A DNA stretch of 64,000 bases from Scolanthus callimorphus (GCA_033964015.1 CM066925.1:12260204-12324203); one strand, 5' to 3'; counted from the first letter of the stretch, positions 22,460-33,890 are shown. The notes: generated by a model not told the origin, from the sequence alone. Numbers and translations are program-made.

Positions 22460-22732
22460 AAACAGACTATAATTGAATGTAATAGCAAATCAGTTTAACA
22501 TGATCATCAAAGCAGGTTTTAGTAACTCTGACAAGCCACAAATGCTACAAATAAAGATGTACATTGGGCTGTTCCATTTAATATCTGAAATATAAATATA
22601 TAAACAGACTATAATTGAATGTAATAGCAAATCAGTTTAACATGATCATCAAAGCAGGTTTTAGTAACTCTGACAAGCCACAAATGCTACAAATAAAGAT
22701 GTACATTGGGCTGTTCCATTTAATATCTGAAA
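22460..22732. repeat. 142-bp direct duplication
   Basis: Sequence starting aaacagactataattgaatg recurs exactly 142 bp later (22460 and 22602) and stays nearly identical for about 130 bp. The second copy leads into a larger MITE. Confidence 0.92.
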
Positions 22733-23014
22733 CCCCCCTATCCAGGAACAATGGAATTTCCACAGACTTCATGGTGTTTGACCCTGGAATTCCCACAGGG
22801 GTTGTTGTTTTTGACCCTGGAACTGCCACAGGGCCATTCATTTGCAACTTTGGAATTTCCACAGGTGCATAAAAGAATGAGGATTTTCCAGGGGCTGCTT
22901 CAAATTTCCACAGGGGTTGTACAGGAGCCTGGAATTTCCACAGCAGGGTAGAGCAATTTTTGAATATTTGGAGTTCCTTGATAGGGGTGGTGCAGCTACT
23001 TTTTGGAACAGCCC
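22565..23014. mobile_element. MITE with GGGCTGTTCC ends
   Basis: Bounded by gggctgttccatttaatatc and the inverse tttttggaacagccc. The interior holds repeated ccctggaattcccacagggg-type words. The left end lies within the 142-bp duplication. Confidence 0.6.
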
Positions 23015-23149
23015 ACTAAAGCATGAATAAAAAAATATTTCTCTCATTTTACAGATTTGGATGTTTTGTACACTAAATTTAAAATTAGGAAAAATATTTT
23101 TAAATAAACTTTTTTTAATAAACAAATATGAGTTCAAGAACTAGCATTA

Positions 23150-23775
23150 TAATAATTATTTTCAAGGTACCTACATTTTAGTCTGGTAAATAATTCTGTA
23201 AAATAGCATCTGGCCACATCTGACATTTTCTGCTGGCAATAATTTTCAGTAACTTCCTCAAACGTTTCTCTTTTTTGGTCTTGTGCATGTAAAAAACGTA
23301 GAGCCTAAAAAAATTGAAATGTCGAATGCCATTTTTGCATGATGTGGTCCATCTAGAATAATTATTTTCAAGGTACCTACATTTTTAGTCTGGTAAATAA
23401 TTCTGTAAAATAGCATCTGGCCACATCTGACATTTTCTGCTGGCAATAATTTTCAGTAACTTCCTCAAACGTTTCTCTTTTTTAGTCTTGTGCATGTAAA
23501 AAAACGTAGTGCCTAAAAAATTGAAATGTCGAATGCCATTTTTGCATGATGTGGTCCATCTAGAATAATTATTTTCAAGGTACCTACATTTTTAGTCTGG
23601 TAAATAATTCTGTAAAATAACATCTGGCCACATCTGACATTTTCTGCTGGCAATAATTTTCAGTAACTTCCTCAAACGTTTCTCTTTTTTGGTCTTGTGC
23701 ATGTAAAAAAAATGTAGTGCCTAAAAAAATTGAAATGTCGAATGCCATTTTTGCATGATGTGGTCCATCTAGAAT
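23150..23775. repeat. 206/207-bp tandem triplication
   Basis: Three near-identical units; the landmark ttcaaggtacctacatt recurs at 23161, 23367 and 23574. Differences are mainly single bases and A-run length, indicating a recent expansion. Confidence 0.95.
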
Positions 23776-24084
23776 TAACTCCTTAATTAACTCATTAATT
23801 CTAAATTAGTGAAATTATAATGGTACAATAAGCATTAATTTATCATTATAGATTAATTTATCACAAACTATAATATAAAATATAAGAGTATGAAGCTTTA
23901 TAAATGCTACAGAAGTGTGCAGTTTGGCATTTGCTAAAGCAGAGTCATAGACATTCCAGCCCTAATTGTGGGGGAAGTTAGGATGTCTGTTTCAAAAGTG
24001 AGTAATCCCAAAGGGGGTGGAAAAATATGGCATGATTTGTTATCTCTGGCGTGTTCCCTTAATAACCAGAAGTGTTATCAGCTT

Positions 24085-24340
24085 TATGATATATGTGCTG
24101 CATGTATTTGTATCTATCACCATGACAACATCAATCATTTGAGATGCCTGGTAGGTGTGAATGGCAATTTCCTGGTGACCTGCAGTTGCAGCCTTGAGAG
24201 CTGAGGAGGTACTGTCTGGTGAGTAGTTTGTAGCTTGTACAGGAGTCTCAGTACTGAGTGTAGTGAGCTGGCACACCACTGGTACTAACAGGAGCATCAA
24301 CAGCTGGGGCCCTGAAGGGCCTTGTGGGACTTTTTTTGTT
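24085..24340 (-). repeat. coding-like repeat, arm 2 of inverted pair
   Basis: Minus-strand frame reading CQLTTLSTETPVQATNYSPD, then AIHTYQASQMIDVVMV, aligned without gaps to the segment at 21271-21525. The preceding aaaaaaag could be mistaken for a splice acceptor. No family was recognised. Confidence 0.5.
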
Positions 24341-24506
24341 AATGTCCAAAAGGTACTTACAGGGATTATAGAGTTGGAATAAAGGAATACCACACCTCAA
24401 CTCACATTACTTTTATTTCATTTTGTTTATATAAACATACAACAGTTTTCCTCTGATTACAAATCAACCAAGGAGGGAATAGTTAATTCCAGAGAGGTCC
24501 ACATTC

Positions 24507-25160
24507 CCTCAATTTACAGACTGCTGGAGAAGAAGTTGTTTTAAGGAGAATTCAAGTCCTCCTGTAATGTCCGATCAAAATATCAGTGATTGTAGGAGGA
24601 AACAATTTAAGAAGGCTGCCTACAATCTGTTCCGCCCTCGACCACCAAACTTTGTATTGCCTGCTGTTCACGTACACAAGCTTCAACCAGTCTGAGCTTT
24701 CACATGGTTACTCTGGAGGGTTTGAAATTTATTGCAATGTGTATTTTGTTGTGATCGGAGTTGCTATAGGAACATTATAACCATGTCCTTGTTTATCATA
24801 AGCAGTCATGAGTCACATTGCTCGATCTAAACTTTAACACATTAATCCCCGAGTAGCTGGCTGCTAATGATAAACAAGGGTGTGGTTTTTACATTGCTAA
24901 AGCAACTCTGATCACAAAAAATACACAATACAATAAATTTCAAACCCTCCAGGGTAAACATGTGAAAGCTCAGACTGGTACAAGTTTGTGTACTTGAACG
25001 GCAGGCATACAAGGGTGATCGAGGGTGGAACAAATTGCAGCCTTCTTAAATTGTTTTCCTCCTACAATCACTGATATTTTTATTGGAAATTACAGGAGGG
25101 TTTGAAATCACCTGCAAGCAACCTCTTCTCCAGCAGTCTGTAAATTGAGGGAAATTTCTA
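24507..25160. repeat. 650-bp palindrome, ~300-bp arms
   Basis: The left arm (ccctcaatttacagactgct, gtgattgtaggaggaaacaa, tttaagaaggctgcc, gagctttcacatggt, ggagggtttgaaatttatt) is repeated inverted in 24855-25160. The spacer is about 60-80 bp. The transcript could form a long hairpin. It is probably a fold-back element; no target duplication was established. Confidence 0.85.
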
Positions 25161-26190
25161 ATTTGTAGCAGTGATTTGGTTATCAGGTTACTTGGGAGCA
25201 ATATAAATTCCCTTCAGTTTATGTATTTGCCAAATAACGGGCTGCTAGCAGTCCTTTCTGGAATCAACCTTTTATGCATTAGCTGTCCCCTGTTACTTTC
25301 ACCAAAATGTCCAGACATTGCAAGAAATTATTGTACAAACAACAAGTGGATTGTGCCATTACAGTTGTCTTCAGAATAGTTTTCCATGCCAGGTTGTGAA
25401 GTTGATTCCCATGAATTCCCAACTTGGTTATCAGGTTCACAATCATGTTCCCAACTAAATTCGTAATGGAACATTCAGATAAAAACCAGTTCAAACCTTT
25501 CAATCTTCACAGACCACTGCCAAAGAAGCCTAAGCAGCTAGCATTTGAGTTTTCTAAACAAAATTTCCCAACATAGATGTTGCGAACTTGGGAACCTAGT
25601 TGTGAACCCAGGAACCAACTCCTCAACCTGGTACAGTGCCTGAAAACGTTGTGAAAATAACTTTAAATTACCTAAAGAATTGTTCAAAAACAATGTGAAA
25701 TACAGCGAAGAAACTGTAAAATCATAAAAAGCCAAAACAATAACTTGACAAAGAAATTTGGCTATTTATAAAATATTTACTAGCAATAATCAAATGCTTC
25801 ATGGATTTACCATTTTGTACTTTTTTCTTTAAAACTCCAATAAACTATCCAAAAGTTTGTGCAGCAGTTTGTCCGCAATATCCAAACATTTTGGTGAGTG
25901 TAACACGAGGGACACCACATGACAACCTAATAGCTCAATAGGCCACTTGCACTGGGTCATGTGACCCAAATCCAGCAATATTCTGAGTAAAATCTTAAAG
26001 GCTGCTATCTTGAATCTCTTACCCCTCACCAATACCCATACATAGCAGTGTTCACAATGTGATCACAACAGAGATGCCAACTCCTAGCCAAGAAAAAAGC
26101 CATCTTTTATCACACCAGTCCTGGGTTCCCTGTGGAGAAAAGACTTCTGAGCAACAAGTTGGAACATTCCATAGTAATGATGTAGGAGCA
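25161..26190. other. unassigned, with inverted segments
   Basis: A segment caccaaaatgtccagacatt at about 25300 is inverted at about 25870-25920 (ccaaacattttggtgagtgt), enclosing an element of about 600 bp. No gene was recognised. Confidence 0.4.
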
Positions 26191-26196
26191 GCATAA

Positions 26197-26600
26197 CAGG
26201 GATGTCACCTCTCCTGGTTTTGCTGGGAGTCTCAAGATTTTTTGCTTGTCTCCCGGGAAAAATTTAAGAAGACTGCCATACATTTACTGTATTGCTCCTG
26301 GAAGAATTGCATGAAACTTCGCCATTTCAAGGCAGTCTCCAGAATTTGGGGTTGATGTCTCTGGCATAAGCATGTGGATTTGCAGAAAAAGGAGGAAAAT
26401 TTTCTTACTAACCTCTCTAGGACAAAAAGTTATCTTGTTGTTATTCTTTATTCCTAATTTCAGGGATGTTACTCTTGTGGTTTTGCTGAGAGTCTCAAGA
26501 TTTTTCACTCCTGTCTGCCCGCAAAAACATTTTCTGAACTGCCATATATTTAGTGTATTTCTCCTGGTTTTCATGGAGGTTTGTCAACTTAGTTTTAGAA
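26197..26600. mobile_element. MITE family CAGGGATGTxA, tandem/partial copies
   Basis: The words cagggatgtcacctctcctg and tttgctgggagtctcaagat at 26197 recur at 26461 with changes. A further copy lies at 49601-49803 inside the PDZ/SH3 gene. CAGGG starts suggest hAT-type MITEs. Confidence 0.6.
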
Positions 26601-27229
26601 TGATTACTTGTTAAAACTTCTATCACACTTTGTCAGTAATTGAAAGAGTTTGGGACACTGCCAACTACGGCAGTGTAAGAACCTGTGTATTGCATCACAA
26701 AGCTTCTTTTGTTTAAGTAATGGTCCGTATAAGAACTACCCAAGCCAATGGCAGAGCATGCTGGAATGCAATTATGTTCTATTGAAAATATCAGCGATTT
26801 CATTGGCTTAGACACAAAAATTGGTAAATTACCACGAAAAAAAGACTTTTCTCAGGATTTATGGTAAGATATAAGCACATGTGGTACTCATATACAGGAT
26901 ATACGATTTTTAAAGTCTTCGTATATGGGGAACCTAGCGTAAAATAGTGATTCTTTTTCCTTTGTTTTCCTTTAATCTGATTGGTCTGGAGAGTTATTAT
27001 CGCCATATTTTCTCAAGCAAGTCGAAATCAATAATTGTTTCACTTGTATTATGTTACTAGTCATGACAACTTTCTGTGGTAAAACAAAGGGACACATCCT
27101 ATGTGGGGAACCCTGAATGCCATAGAACAATGGAGTTTCGGTTCCTTCTTGCATGGATGATTACTTAATAGAACGAATCATGATGAAATCAGAACTGAAC
27201 ACAAGGGTGCAGAACTCTGGGAATGGTTC
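26601..27229. other. intergenic, nothing identified
   Basis: Contains weak inverted words (tatggggaacctagcg and tatgtggggaaccctgaatg) suggesting a degraded element. No coding exon is supported. Confidence 0.35.
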
Positions 27230-27232
27230 TTA

Positions 27233-27531
27233 AGGCCCGTTCACACGGCGTGATCTTAGCTGCGATTTGAGGTGCGATTTTTACGGCGATCGTCGGCGTC
27301 ATATCACGCTGTGTGAACGGCCGGCGATTTGGCTCTGCAACATTTGTCAGTTTGTTGCGATCTGGAAGAGATCACACCCGCATCGCAGTGGAATTTGAAT
27401 GTGTTCAAAACGCCTGCGACGTCGCAAGTGAAATCACCATAAGATCGCCGGCCGTTCACACCGCGCAATATGACATCGCCATGGGATCGCCACAGAAATC
27501 GCAGCTGAAATCGCGCCGTGTGAACGACCCT
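27233..27531. mobile_element. Harbinger-like MITE, TSD TTA
   Basis: Flanked by TTA (27230-27232, 27532-27534). Left end aggcccgttcacacggcg is inverted as cgccgtgtgaacgaccct. The interior repeats gcgattt/aaatcgc words and contains an internal gtgtgaacggcc, so it may be a fusion of two shorter elements. Confidence 0.88.
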
Positions 27532-27984
27532 TTACACCACCTCGCATAATGCAGGTTTCCTTGCCAAAAATTCGAAATTCTGGATTTTCTCGTCTAAAAA
27601 AACAGGGTAAGACGAGCAAACTTAAGTCATTTTCTATTATTTTACATGCTTCCGTTGCAAATTTATCACCGGAATCAAAACTACCTCGCCTAAATATTTT
27701 TAGAAAGTTGGCAGGTGTCAAGGAGAGACCCAACTACAGAGCTTTCTTTCTGTCTTCGAACATCAAAGGAAGTTAGTCGCATGTCATTACTTCGCGTAGT
27801 TGTTTTTGTTTATCCCCAAACCGCGAAGGCTAGCAAACAAAACGAGAGCGAAACACAAAGGAAAAGCCTCTCTCTGCTAGGCAAGACACCCAACTCAACT
27901 CGACACGAGCAAAGTTTTGAACTGACCCATACTACGCTATGAACCGTATGAAATAAGGATTAATAAATTAATCTCAATATACCT
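27532..27984. other. unassigned open frames
   Basis: Plus-strand frames at 27549-27776 and 27715-27942 are open but match no family known to me and have no clear splice context. They lie just upstream of the possible minus-strand exon. Confidence 0.3.
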
Positions 27985-28089
27985 TTCTTGGCGAAACAGC
28001 AGTAGCTTTTGCGCTCTCTGTCCAGCGAAATACGTCCACTTTTCCAAGCGAGGTGATCAGCGAGGTTCTGAACACGGGAGCCGCCATTT
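27985..28089 (-). CDS. possible first exon, unknown protein
   Basis: ATGGCGGCT opens a 105-nt frame, MAAPVFRTSLITSLGKVDVF then RWTESAKATAVSPRK, ending exactly before gtatatt. The aaaATGG context and Ala-rich, basic, acid-poor start could suit a mitochondrial protein. No second exon was found, so this is tentative. Confidence 0.35.
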
Positions 28090-29324
28090 TGACTTTTGAA
28101 ATTGATACCACAGGCTACCCGTAGGGAGTGTGTCAACTAGTTTTGGCGGATTGGCGCGGTTGAACACAGGGACGCGCTTCTTTTGTTCTTTTGGATAACC
28201 CCAAATCTTGTCCGCTTGCTTCAACCGATTTTCCCGAAAATTGATTAACTATTTTGGTTGCTTAGCGGTCTATACACATGTAGCAACTCAGTGTTACTGG
28301 TCTTTTCACTCCGCAATTACGCCATCTACTGTTTTGTTCTTCCCAGATCGCGTCGTAAGCTGTCATACAAGGTACCAAATCAATTACAATGTACAAAGGC
28401 GCGCAAAAGTAAGGAGGGGGCCTAAACAACGTGTACACTCAAAATAGCAAATGCAGTTTTATACATCGGAGTGCAAGCTACTTGCCATCACCAACAAACG
28501 GAAACTAAGAAGAACGAAATTCTCGCGTTAATCCAGTACAAAATTTCTTGCGCGCGATGTATTGTACAGTCATTTGACATAAACAGGGTGATAATTATGG
28601 TTTTTATCCTAAAAAACCAGCATCCATGATTCTGTTTTGGTATACCTATTTGCTTCCATGACGCACCGCGGGCTACAACAGAGTTGTGAAGGTGCAACCT
28701 TTTCTGAAATAGTTGTATACAGGACGAGTACTACAGTTATACATATAGTTATGTTTTCGGTTTTTATTGATAACATGCTTTGGACCATAGGTTAATAATA
28801 GTGTTATTGATATGAAATACAGTATAAATTCTTTTTCTTTCCCAGACAGAGCAAGTCATTCTAAAAACTAAAGTTGTACCAGCACCAGTATAATTACGTT
28901 GGTAATTACATTATTTAAAGGACCAGTCATTTGGCTGGCTTTAAACGTCAAACTTCAACTTGCCAAGTTTGGGACTTGAAATTTGACGTGTGAACCAGAC
29001 CTTAGACTACTTTAAAGCACTCAAAATATGCAAATCTGCGGGGAAAATGTACATAGAAATCGCATTAACACTTTGCCAAGAACTAGACTGCTACGAAATC
29101 CTAGCCTCCTTCAACTCCGACAGAAAGAAAATCTTTCACCACTTTGTTTTAACGTCCAAGGGAACTATGCAAAGATTTTGCAAGATAAGTCACAAGCACA
29201 TAGAATAAGGTTTATATAATTTCATTTCCCGTATTTGTTAGTTTCAGATATCTTTTCTTATTTTGTGTTAGGCACCATTACACCCCGATGTATCTGCGCT
29301 GAAGTCATTTCAAGAAGTGAAGTA
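28090..29324. other. intergenic with one Harbinger-type end
   Basis: At about 28940-29001 a right terminus tttgacgtgtgaaccagacc followed by TTA/TAG has no matching left end nearby. The other ORFs are short and unsupported. Confidence 0.4.
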
Positions 29325-29665
29325 CAATAGACCTTTTCCTCATGAGTGGGGGCGCTGTGGTTTGTTTCCCTAACAAAAGATTTTGCTCGCTTGAGTGTCA
29401 GTCAGGGAAACCACAGGTGGAGGAAAAGGTCATTCTCGAACCCAGAGCTCCCCGGCTCGTCTCCTCGCGGGGGAGGCTCTGGTGACAGCCACTGACGCAT
29501 GCGCGAGATTAAATACAGAGCCGTTAGGAGAAACAATTCTGCGTATGCCCCAATGCTCAAAATCAACCAATCAGCGACGGCCCTCAAATGGATGTCCCCA
29601 GAGCCTCCCCTGCGAGCAGACGAGCTGGGGAGCTCTGGGTACGAGAATGAGGAAAAGGTCTATTG
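29325..29665. mobile_element. outer MITE with CAATAGACCTTTTCCTC ends (interrupted)
   Basis: Left caatagaccttttcctc and right gaggaaaaggtctattg are exact inverses. Inside, ggcgctgtggtttgtttccc pairs with gggaaaccacagg. The element is split by a family A MITE at 29431-29649. Confidence 0.85.
29431..29649. mobile_element. MITE family A, copy with 10-bp TSD
   Basis: Begins cattctcgaacccagagctc and ends gagctctgggtacgagaatg. It is flanked by aggaaaaggt on both sides, a 10-bp target duplication made from the right terminus of the outer MITE. This duplication length fits Mutator-like elements. Confidence 0.92.
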
Positions 29666-31229
29666 AGCACACACACAATCTACTAGAATTTTAATTCATT
29701 TTAATTTTATAAGTTAAAACTTCTGACAAGGTGCTACATACTGGAAATTTCTTGAAAAACCCTCGCGGTCAAAGCGGATTTTCTCGTGTATTGGGACTGC
29801 AGGGATTTAGTTTTTCTCTGCCATTTTATCATTTCCTGGTCATGAAAAAGCCACACACGTTTCTAGGGTTTTGTACGTTAAATGTTAAGTGTTAAATGTC
29901 GACCTTTCATAGTAGGGCAAATAACCAAATGGCCTGTAAAAATATGCTTTTTATACTCACAATTCCATCAATAACAATCCCATGCAGCGGAAAATAAACT
30001 TTTCCCATTTTAAATTTCCATTTTTAGGGTTCTGCAGAAAATTTCGGCGATAGCGGTTATTTACGGCATATCCAGTATCTTAATATTTGTTCCCGGTCCG
30101 TAAGCTATATTTTATCAATTAATTAAAAATTATTCGTTATCTACGTATTACTGGATACAATCGTGTACAGATAATTCACATTCTTGTTTTACACCATGCT
30201 CAAGTAGCCAGCGCTTTGCTTTCTCGTCACCATCTTACTCAGGCATCCCACAGGCCCAGCCACGATATTCCTTAAAAGTTGCTGGAAAAAGTGTTCACAG
30301 TTTTCCCGAAGATGTGTCGATGGAGTTACGAGTGCAACTGATCGCATCCGAACTTGTTCGGGGGCTTTCGTGGTAGCCGAATCATCTCGGAAGATGTCCC
30401 GAACTAAGAAAAGTTGCTTTTTGTCAAAAGTTGCTGAAACGTTGCCTAGTAACTTGTGACTAAGCCCAGTTGTTTGGGCTTTCAGTGTGCCGGTTACACT
30501 CGATCTTAGTCTTTTCTCTTCTTTACTATAAATCCGCAGGGATGCACGTTTCTTAATAACAAGCGAAATGCCTGCGAAGGTGGCTACTCGCGCGGGTAGG
30601 GCACGGGAAGTCAATCTTTCCTTTTGTATGCCGCATCCGCTGACCAAGACAAGCAAGCGAACTGGGGACGAGAATGGGTGATGGGTCACTCTAAACCGCG
30701 CACCGCACGGAATCATGGGTAGAATCGAGCGCTCGCAAAGCACGCTGGATACTAAAGCATACGCCTGGCTCGCACCAAAGTCCATAGAAGAGGGGCTTTG
30801 TAGACACAGAGCAGTTTATTTAGCGGAGCAAATTGCAAAATCTACATACAAGAAAAGTCCCTAGAAATCGTCACTTTCGAAAATCTTTTACCATATTTTT
30901 TTCGAATTCCAGTGCATTATTGTGTTTTAAATATCCATTTAAAACTTACAGATAATCGAGTCGCCATGTTTCTTTCGGGTAAATCTTGAAAATAGCCACT
31001 TCAAAACTCACCATCACATAAACAGTCTACATTTTTAACGACAAACACAAAGAAAAAGGGTTCTTCTGTGAGCCCTTTGTTGTCTCTATTGAATTACGTT
31101 ATCTGTGAACAACACTTGTGGAACACATAGAAAAAGACAAGGAACTAGACCATAAAAGATAACAAAACAACCCTCTCTCCTTATATGTTTTACAGATTGT
31201 ACTTTTGTGCTTGGTCCTAGTTAAGTAAT
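29666..31229. other. unassigned; long minus ORF without recognised domain
   Basis: A 198-codon minus frame (30189-30785) crosses gcatc/cttttccagcaactttt-type sequence and has no recognised motif. Its sequence looks repeat-derived (catgattccgtgcggtgcgc, caaaagttgctg). I do not call it a gene. Confidence 0.3.
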
Positions 31230-31234
31230 AATAT

Positions 31235-31515
31235 ATATAGATTTAGCCACTGGCTAAAAGCGGAGCTCCCGGTTACATATTTTTCTGTTAACGGACGCGC
31301 AGTATCTTTCCCGCCGAAATGAAATACGGTTTTTGGGTTGCCTGTGGTTGGGGCGCGCAGACACGGACGCGCCCCCGATACCCAAATGGGAATACCGCTG
31401 AACCATGAAAAATGAAGTCGATCATATACCGCCGAGTTCTATTGTATTCTTCCTGCGATACCTATGGTGCTCCGCTCTGCGGCCTTCGGCCGCTAAGGAG
31501 CTCCGCTATAAAAAT
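31235..31515. mobile_element. dispersed repeat, tagatttagccactggctaaaa
   Basis: Starts agatttagccactggctaaa + agcggagctcccggtta, which recurs at 62207-62245. The right side aaggagctccgct partly inverts the agcggagctcc word. Boundaries are approximate. Confidence 0.5.
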
Positions 31516-32147
31516 AACATTTGTTTTAAAATTTGTAATCTTAAATAGGTATATTAAGTATAAATGTCTTAGAACTGTCGCAGGAGCAAAGTTCTACGTG
31601 ACCCCTCCTCTATGGAATGACACGAGCCATCTGTGATGATTATATTACATATCAACTACGTCCTAGTAGAAAATTTACAAAATATTCTATCAAATAAAAA
31701 TAGTACTTATTTCATGGGATCTCTGGTACTTTGGGGTGGTCCTCAGGATCAAACTTGGGGCCTTTTAAGTAGCCCATTTCAGCAGCAGGGTCATATCAGC
31801 TATTACCACGACCGCCTTGGAATATCGACAACGCCGTCAATGGCAACTTTAATAATCGCTTCTCCGTGCGCATCCTGTCGAAAAGACGACCAAAATAAAG
31901 AAACGAAGATCCATCAAAATTCATTTCGCAATCTTTGAATACTACCGGGGGTTGTTGCTATTCTCATACAATTATCAGAATTCCCAAGAATGAGTGTTTC
32001 TGGATTAAAATTCCTCGGCCTTAAAAGTATTTAGCAAGACAGGCCATATATCATATATAGCATATAATTGCGAGAGCTTTTAAGATTAAAATTAAAATTA
32101 AAATCATGACTGATAGAGAACCCCAGTTAACAAACGGGTCTCGTGTA
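31516..32147. other. 3' flank of the PDZ-SoHo-SH3 gene
   Basis: No exon was recognised. Possible 3' UTR or downstream sequence; no AATAAA on the minus strand close to the stop codon was convincing. Confidence 0.35.
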
Positions 32148-32533
32148 TAGCCTGATTTTCATCCGCTATGGTAGAGTATGCTGGCACCTCCTACATCCGC
32201 GCCTGATCAATGTCATGCGGTCATTTGTTCAAATCATTGAAAATGTACCTTTCCTTTGCCCGGATACGAAAAGGCAAAGATATCATATCCATATTCTGAC
32301 AGTTTGCTGTGTGGTTTCGTTCTTGCATATTGAATCGCGCCCGGCTGAAACTGTTGTAGCTGGTGCGAACTAATCTTAACTTGGCCGATAGTTGTTGGTG
32401 GAAAATAAACGCTTCGTTCCAGTCCATATTTCCCAAGATATTCTTAAAAATAATGTTTTTTATCCCGTGATGTTGACCAGACGCGGAGGTAGGAAGTGCC
32501 AGCGAACTCTACCGTAGCGGATGAGAATCTGGT
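32148..32533. mobile_element. fold-back MITE, AGCCTGATTTTCATCCGCTA ends
   Basis: Left agcctgattttcatccgcta, tggtagagtatgctggcacc, tcctacatccgcg is inverted on the right (cgcggaggtaggaagtgcca to gcggatgagaatctggtt). It begins 66 bp past the stop codon of the PDZ-SoHo-SH3 gene and so may lie in its 3' UTR. Confidence 0.88.
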
Positions 32534-32598
32534 TAATAACCGGTGGAATGATTTGAAAATAAAGTCGCATTGTCTAGATAGATAGGAATTCCAGATAT

Positions 32599-32773
32599 TC
32601 ACTTACATAACGGGACCACATAGTTTCCAGGAAAGGTACCAAACAGTCCCGTTCTAATTGAGTGTCCAACAAACCACCCGTCGTCGCATTTCTCGAGGAC
32701 ATAAACTTCTTCTCCTTCCGCAAGGGGTAACTCATCCTCGTTCTGAGGTGAATAACCGTACGCTGCTTTGTAT
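32599..32773 (-). CDS. exon 20: SH3-3 and stop
   Basis: Residues ~858-915. Reads [20 protein letters not shown], then [34 protein letters not shown] and TGA. ALYDY is changed to AAYGY, but E-D-E-L, the DDGWFVG tryptophan and FPGNYV are intact. [12 protein letters not shown] and GTFPGNYV are typical of the C-terminal SH3 of SORBS proteins. Confidence 0.95.
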
Positions 32774-32898
32774 CTGAAAAAAAAACAAGAATAAATTTTG
32801 TATTCGAAAACTGACTGTTGTCGAAAAACATTGAAATACTTTTGAGCAAGAGCGCATTACTAAGAGCAAACAACTCATATATACCTTGGGGGACAACA

Positions 32899-33013
32899 TC
32901 CTCGCGCGCCAGGGTCCTCCCCTCACCTCTGAAGGAGAAAAAGGACCCTGGATGGGTCCTTTTCCTCATCCCCTGGGGGGAGGTGAGGGGAGTACCCTGT
33001 CGCGCGAGAATGG
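32899..33013. mobile_element. MITE in intron 19
   Basis: ctcgcgcgccagggtcctcc + cctcacctc is inverted as gaggtgaggggagtaccctg + tcgcgcgag. It is a 115-bp hairpin-like unit between the last two exons. Confidence 0.75.
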
Positions 33014-33142
33014 GTGGAGAACCCTTTCCCAGACCAAGCTATTTTTCGAACGGCATGGGACTGTTTTTTTAAGAAAGGTTCGTGGCCAAATTTGTTTTGA
33101 CTCGTTACTTCCAATTGTAATATTCCATGCAATGCCATATAC

Positions 33143-33292
33143 CTTTCTCCCTCCATGAATGGCATTTGTATCTCATGCTCATCTGTAACCGCTGACGCTG
33201 GTACTATCGCAGGCTCAGGCTGCTTCTCAGCGACATATTTCACCTGAGGTTGTGGGCGGGAAGCCTGTGGTACTCTGATCGGCTCACCGTAC
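33143..33292 (-). CDS. exon 19: linker before SH3-3
   Basis: Residues ~808-858, 150 nt, phase 2/2. Encodes YGEPIRVPQASRPQPQVKYV, then EKQPEPAIVPASAV and FMEGER. It is low-complexity and proline-rich; no domain. Confidence 0.88.
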
Positions 33293-33528
33293 CTATCGAA
33301 CATTAGAATCAAAATATTTCTCTCAATCGGCGTGTGTGTATTCTATAGAGACAAAACGCGTTCGTCCGTTTGTTTTGAGTCTAGTTGGTAGAGGGGTTCG
33401 CGAGACTTCTAGAAACTGGTTTTGGATGTTAACAGCTCGAAAAAGTGTCCCACATTCTTTTGCCACATTTCTGTGATTCTGTGACAGAGCTGATTCGTGA
33501 TTCGAACTTTTCGTCGGTAACTACTTAC

Positions 33529-33596
33529 GTATCTTTCGGGTTCGTTTTAGCGTCATAGGTAGTCGTCGTAGTAGTTCTAGTTATTTCCGTGATTTC
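33529..33596 (-). CDS. exon 18: Thr-rich linker
   Basis: Residues ~786-808: EITEITRTTTTTYDAKTNPK then D-T across the junction. Bounded by catttag and gtaagt; phase 0 to 2. Confidence 0.82.
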
Positions 33597-33740
33597 CTAA
33601 ATGAAACAGGATAGACAACAGTTATAGAGTGGATTTCAGAATCCCGGGTCTGCCATAGACTACAATCGATCCCTTTATATGGCCAAAAACGTTCGTTCGC
33701 GCTGTGAATTTTGAAAACATGGTTTGCTTTTGCTTTTCTG

Positions 33741-33890
33741 TTTCGCCAGTCAAATCATGTAAGCCAATCAGGTCCTTGCCCTGTTTCACCAAGTGCACTC
33801 GACTGGCTTTTTTGTCGCGACAGAAGGCCAGTCGACTGCACTAGGCGAAACAAGGCAAGGACCTGATTGGCTTAGGTTTGACTGGCGAGA
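33741..33890. mobile_element. fold-back MITE, TTTCGCCAGTCAAA ends
   Basis: tttcgccagtcaaatcatgt, aagccaatcaggtccttgcc is inverted as ggcaaggacctgattggctt, aggtttgactggcgaga. The central tcgactggc and gccagtcga also pair. Located in intron 17. Confidence 0.9.

Noticed and set aside
30189..30785. 198-codon minus ORF as a gene
   Set aside because: No recognisable domain, no splice context, and sequence that looks like dispersed repeats; kept only as unassigned sequence.
32574..32969. 131-codon minus ORF overlapping the last exon
   Set aside because: It is a different frame from the SH3-3 exon; the SH3 frame has the intact domain and fits the junction phase.
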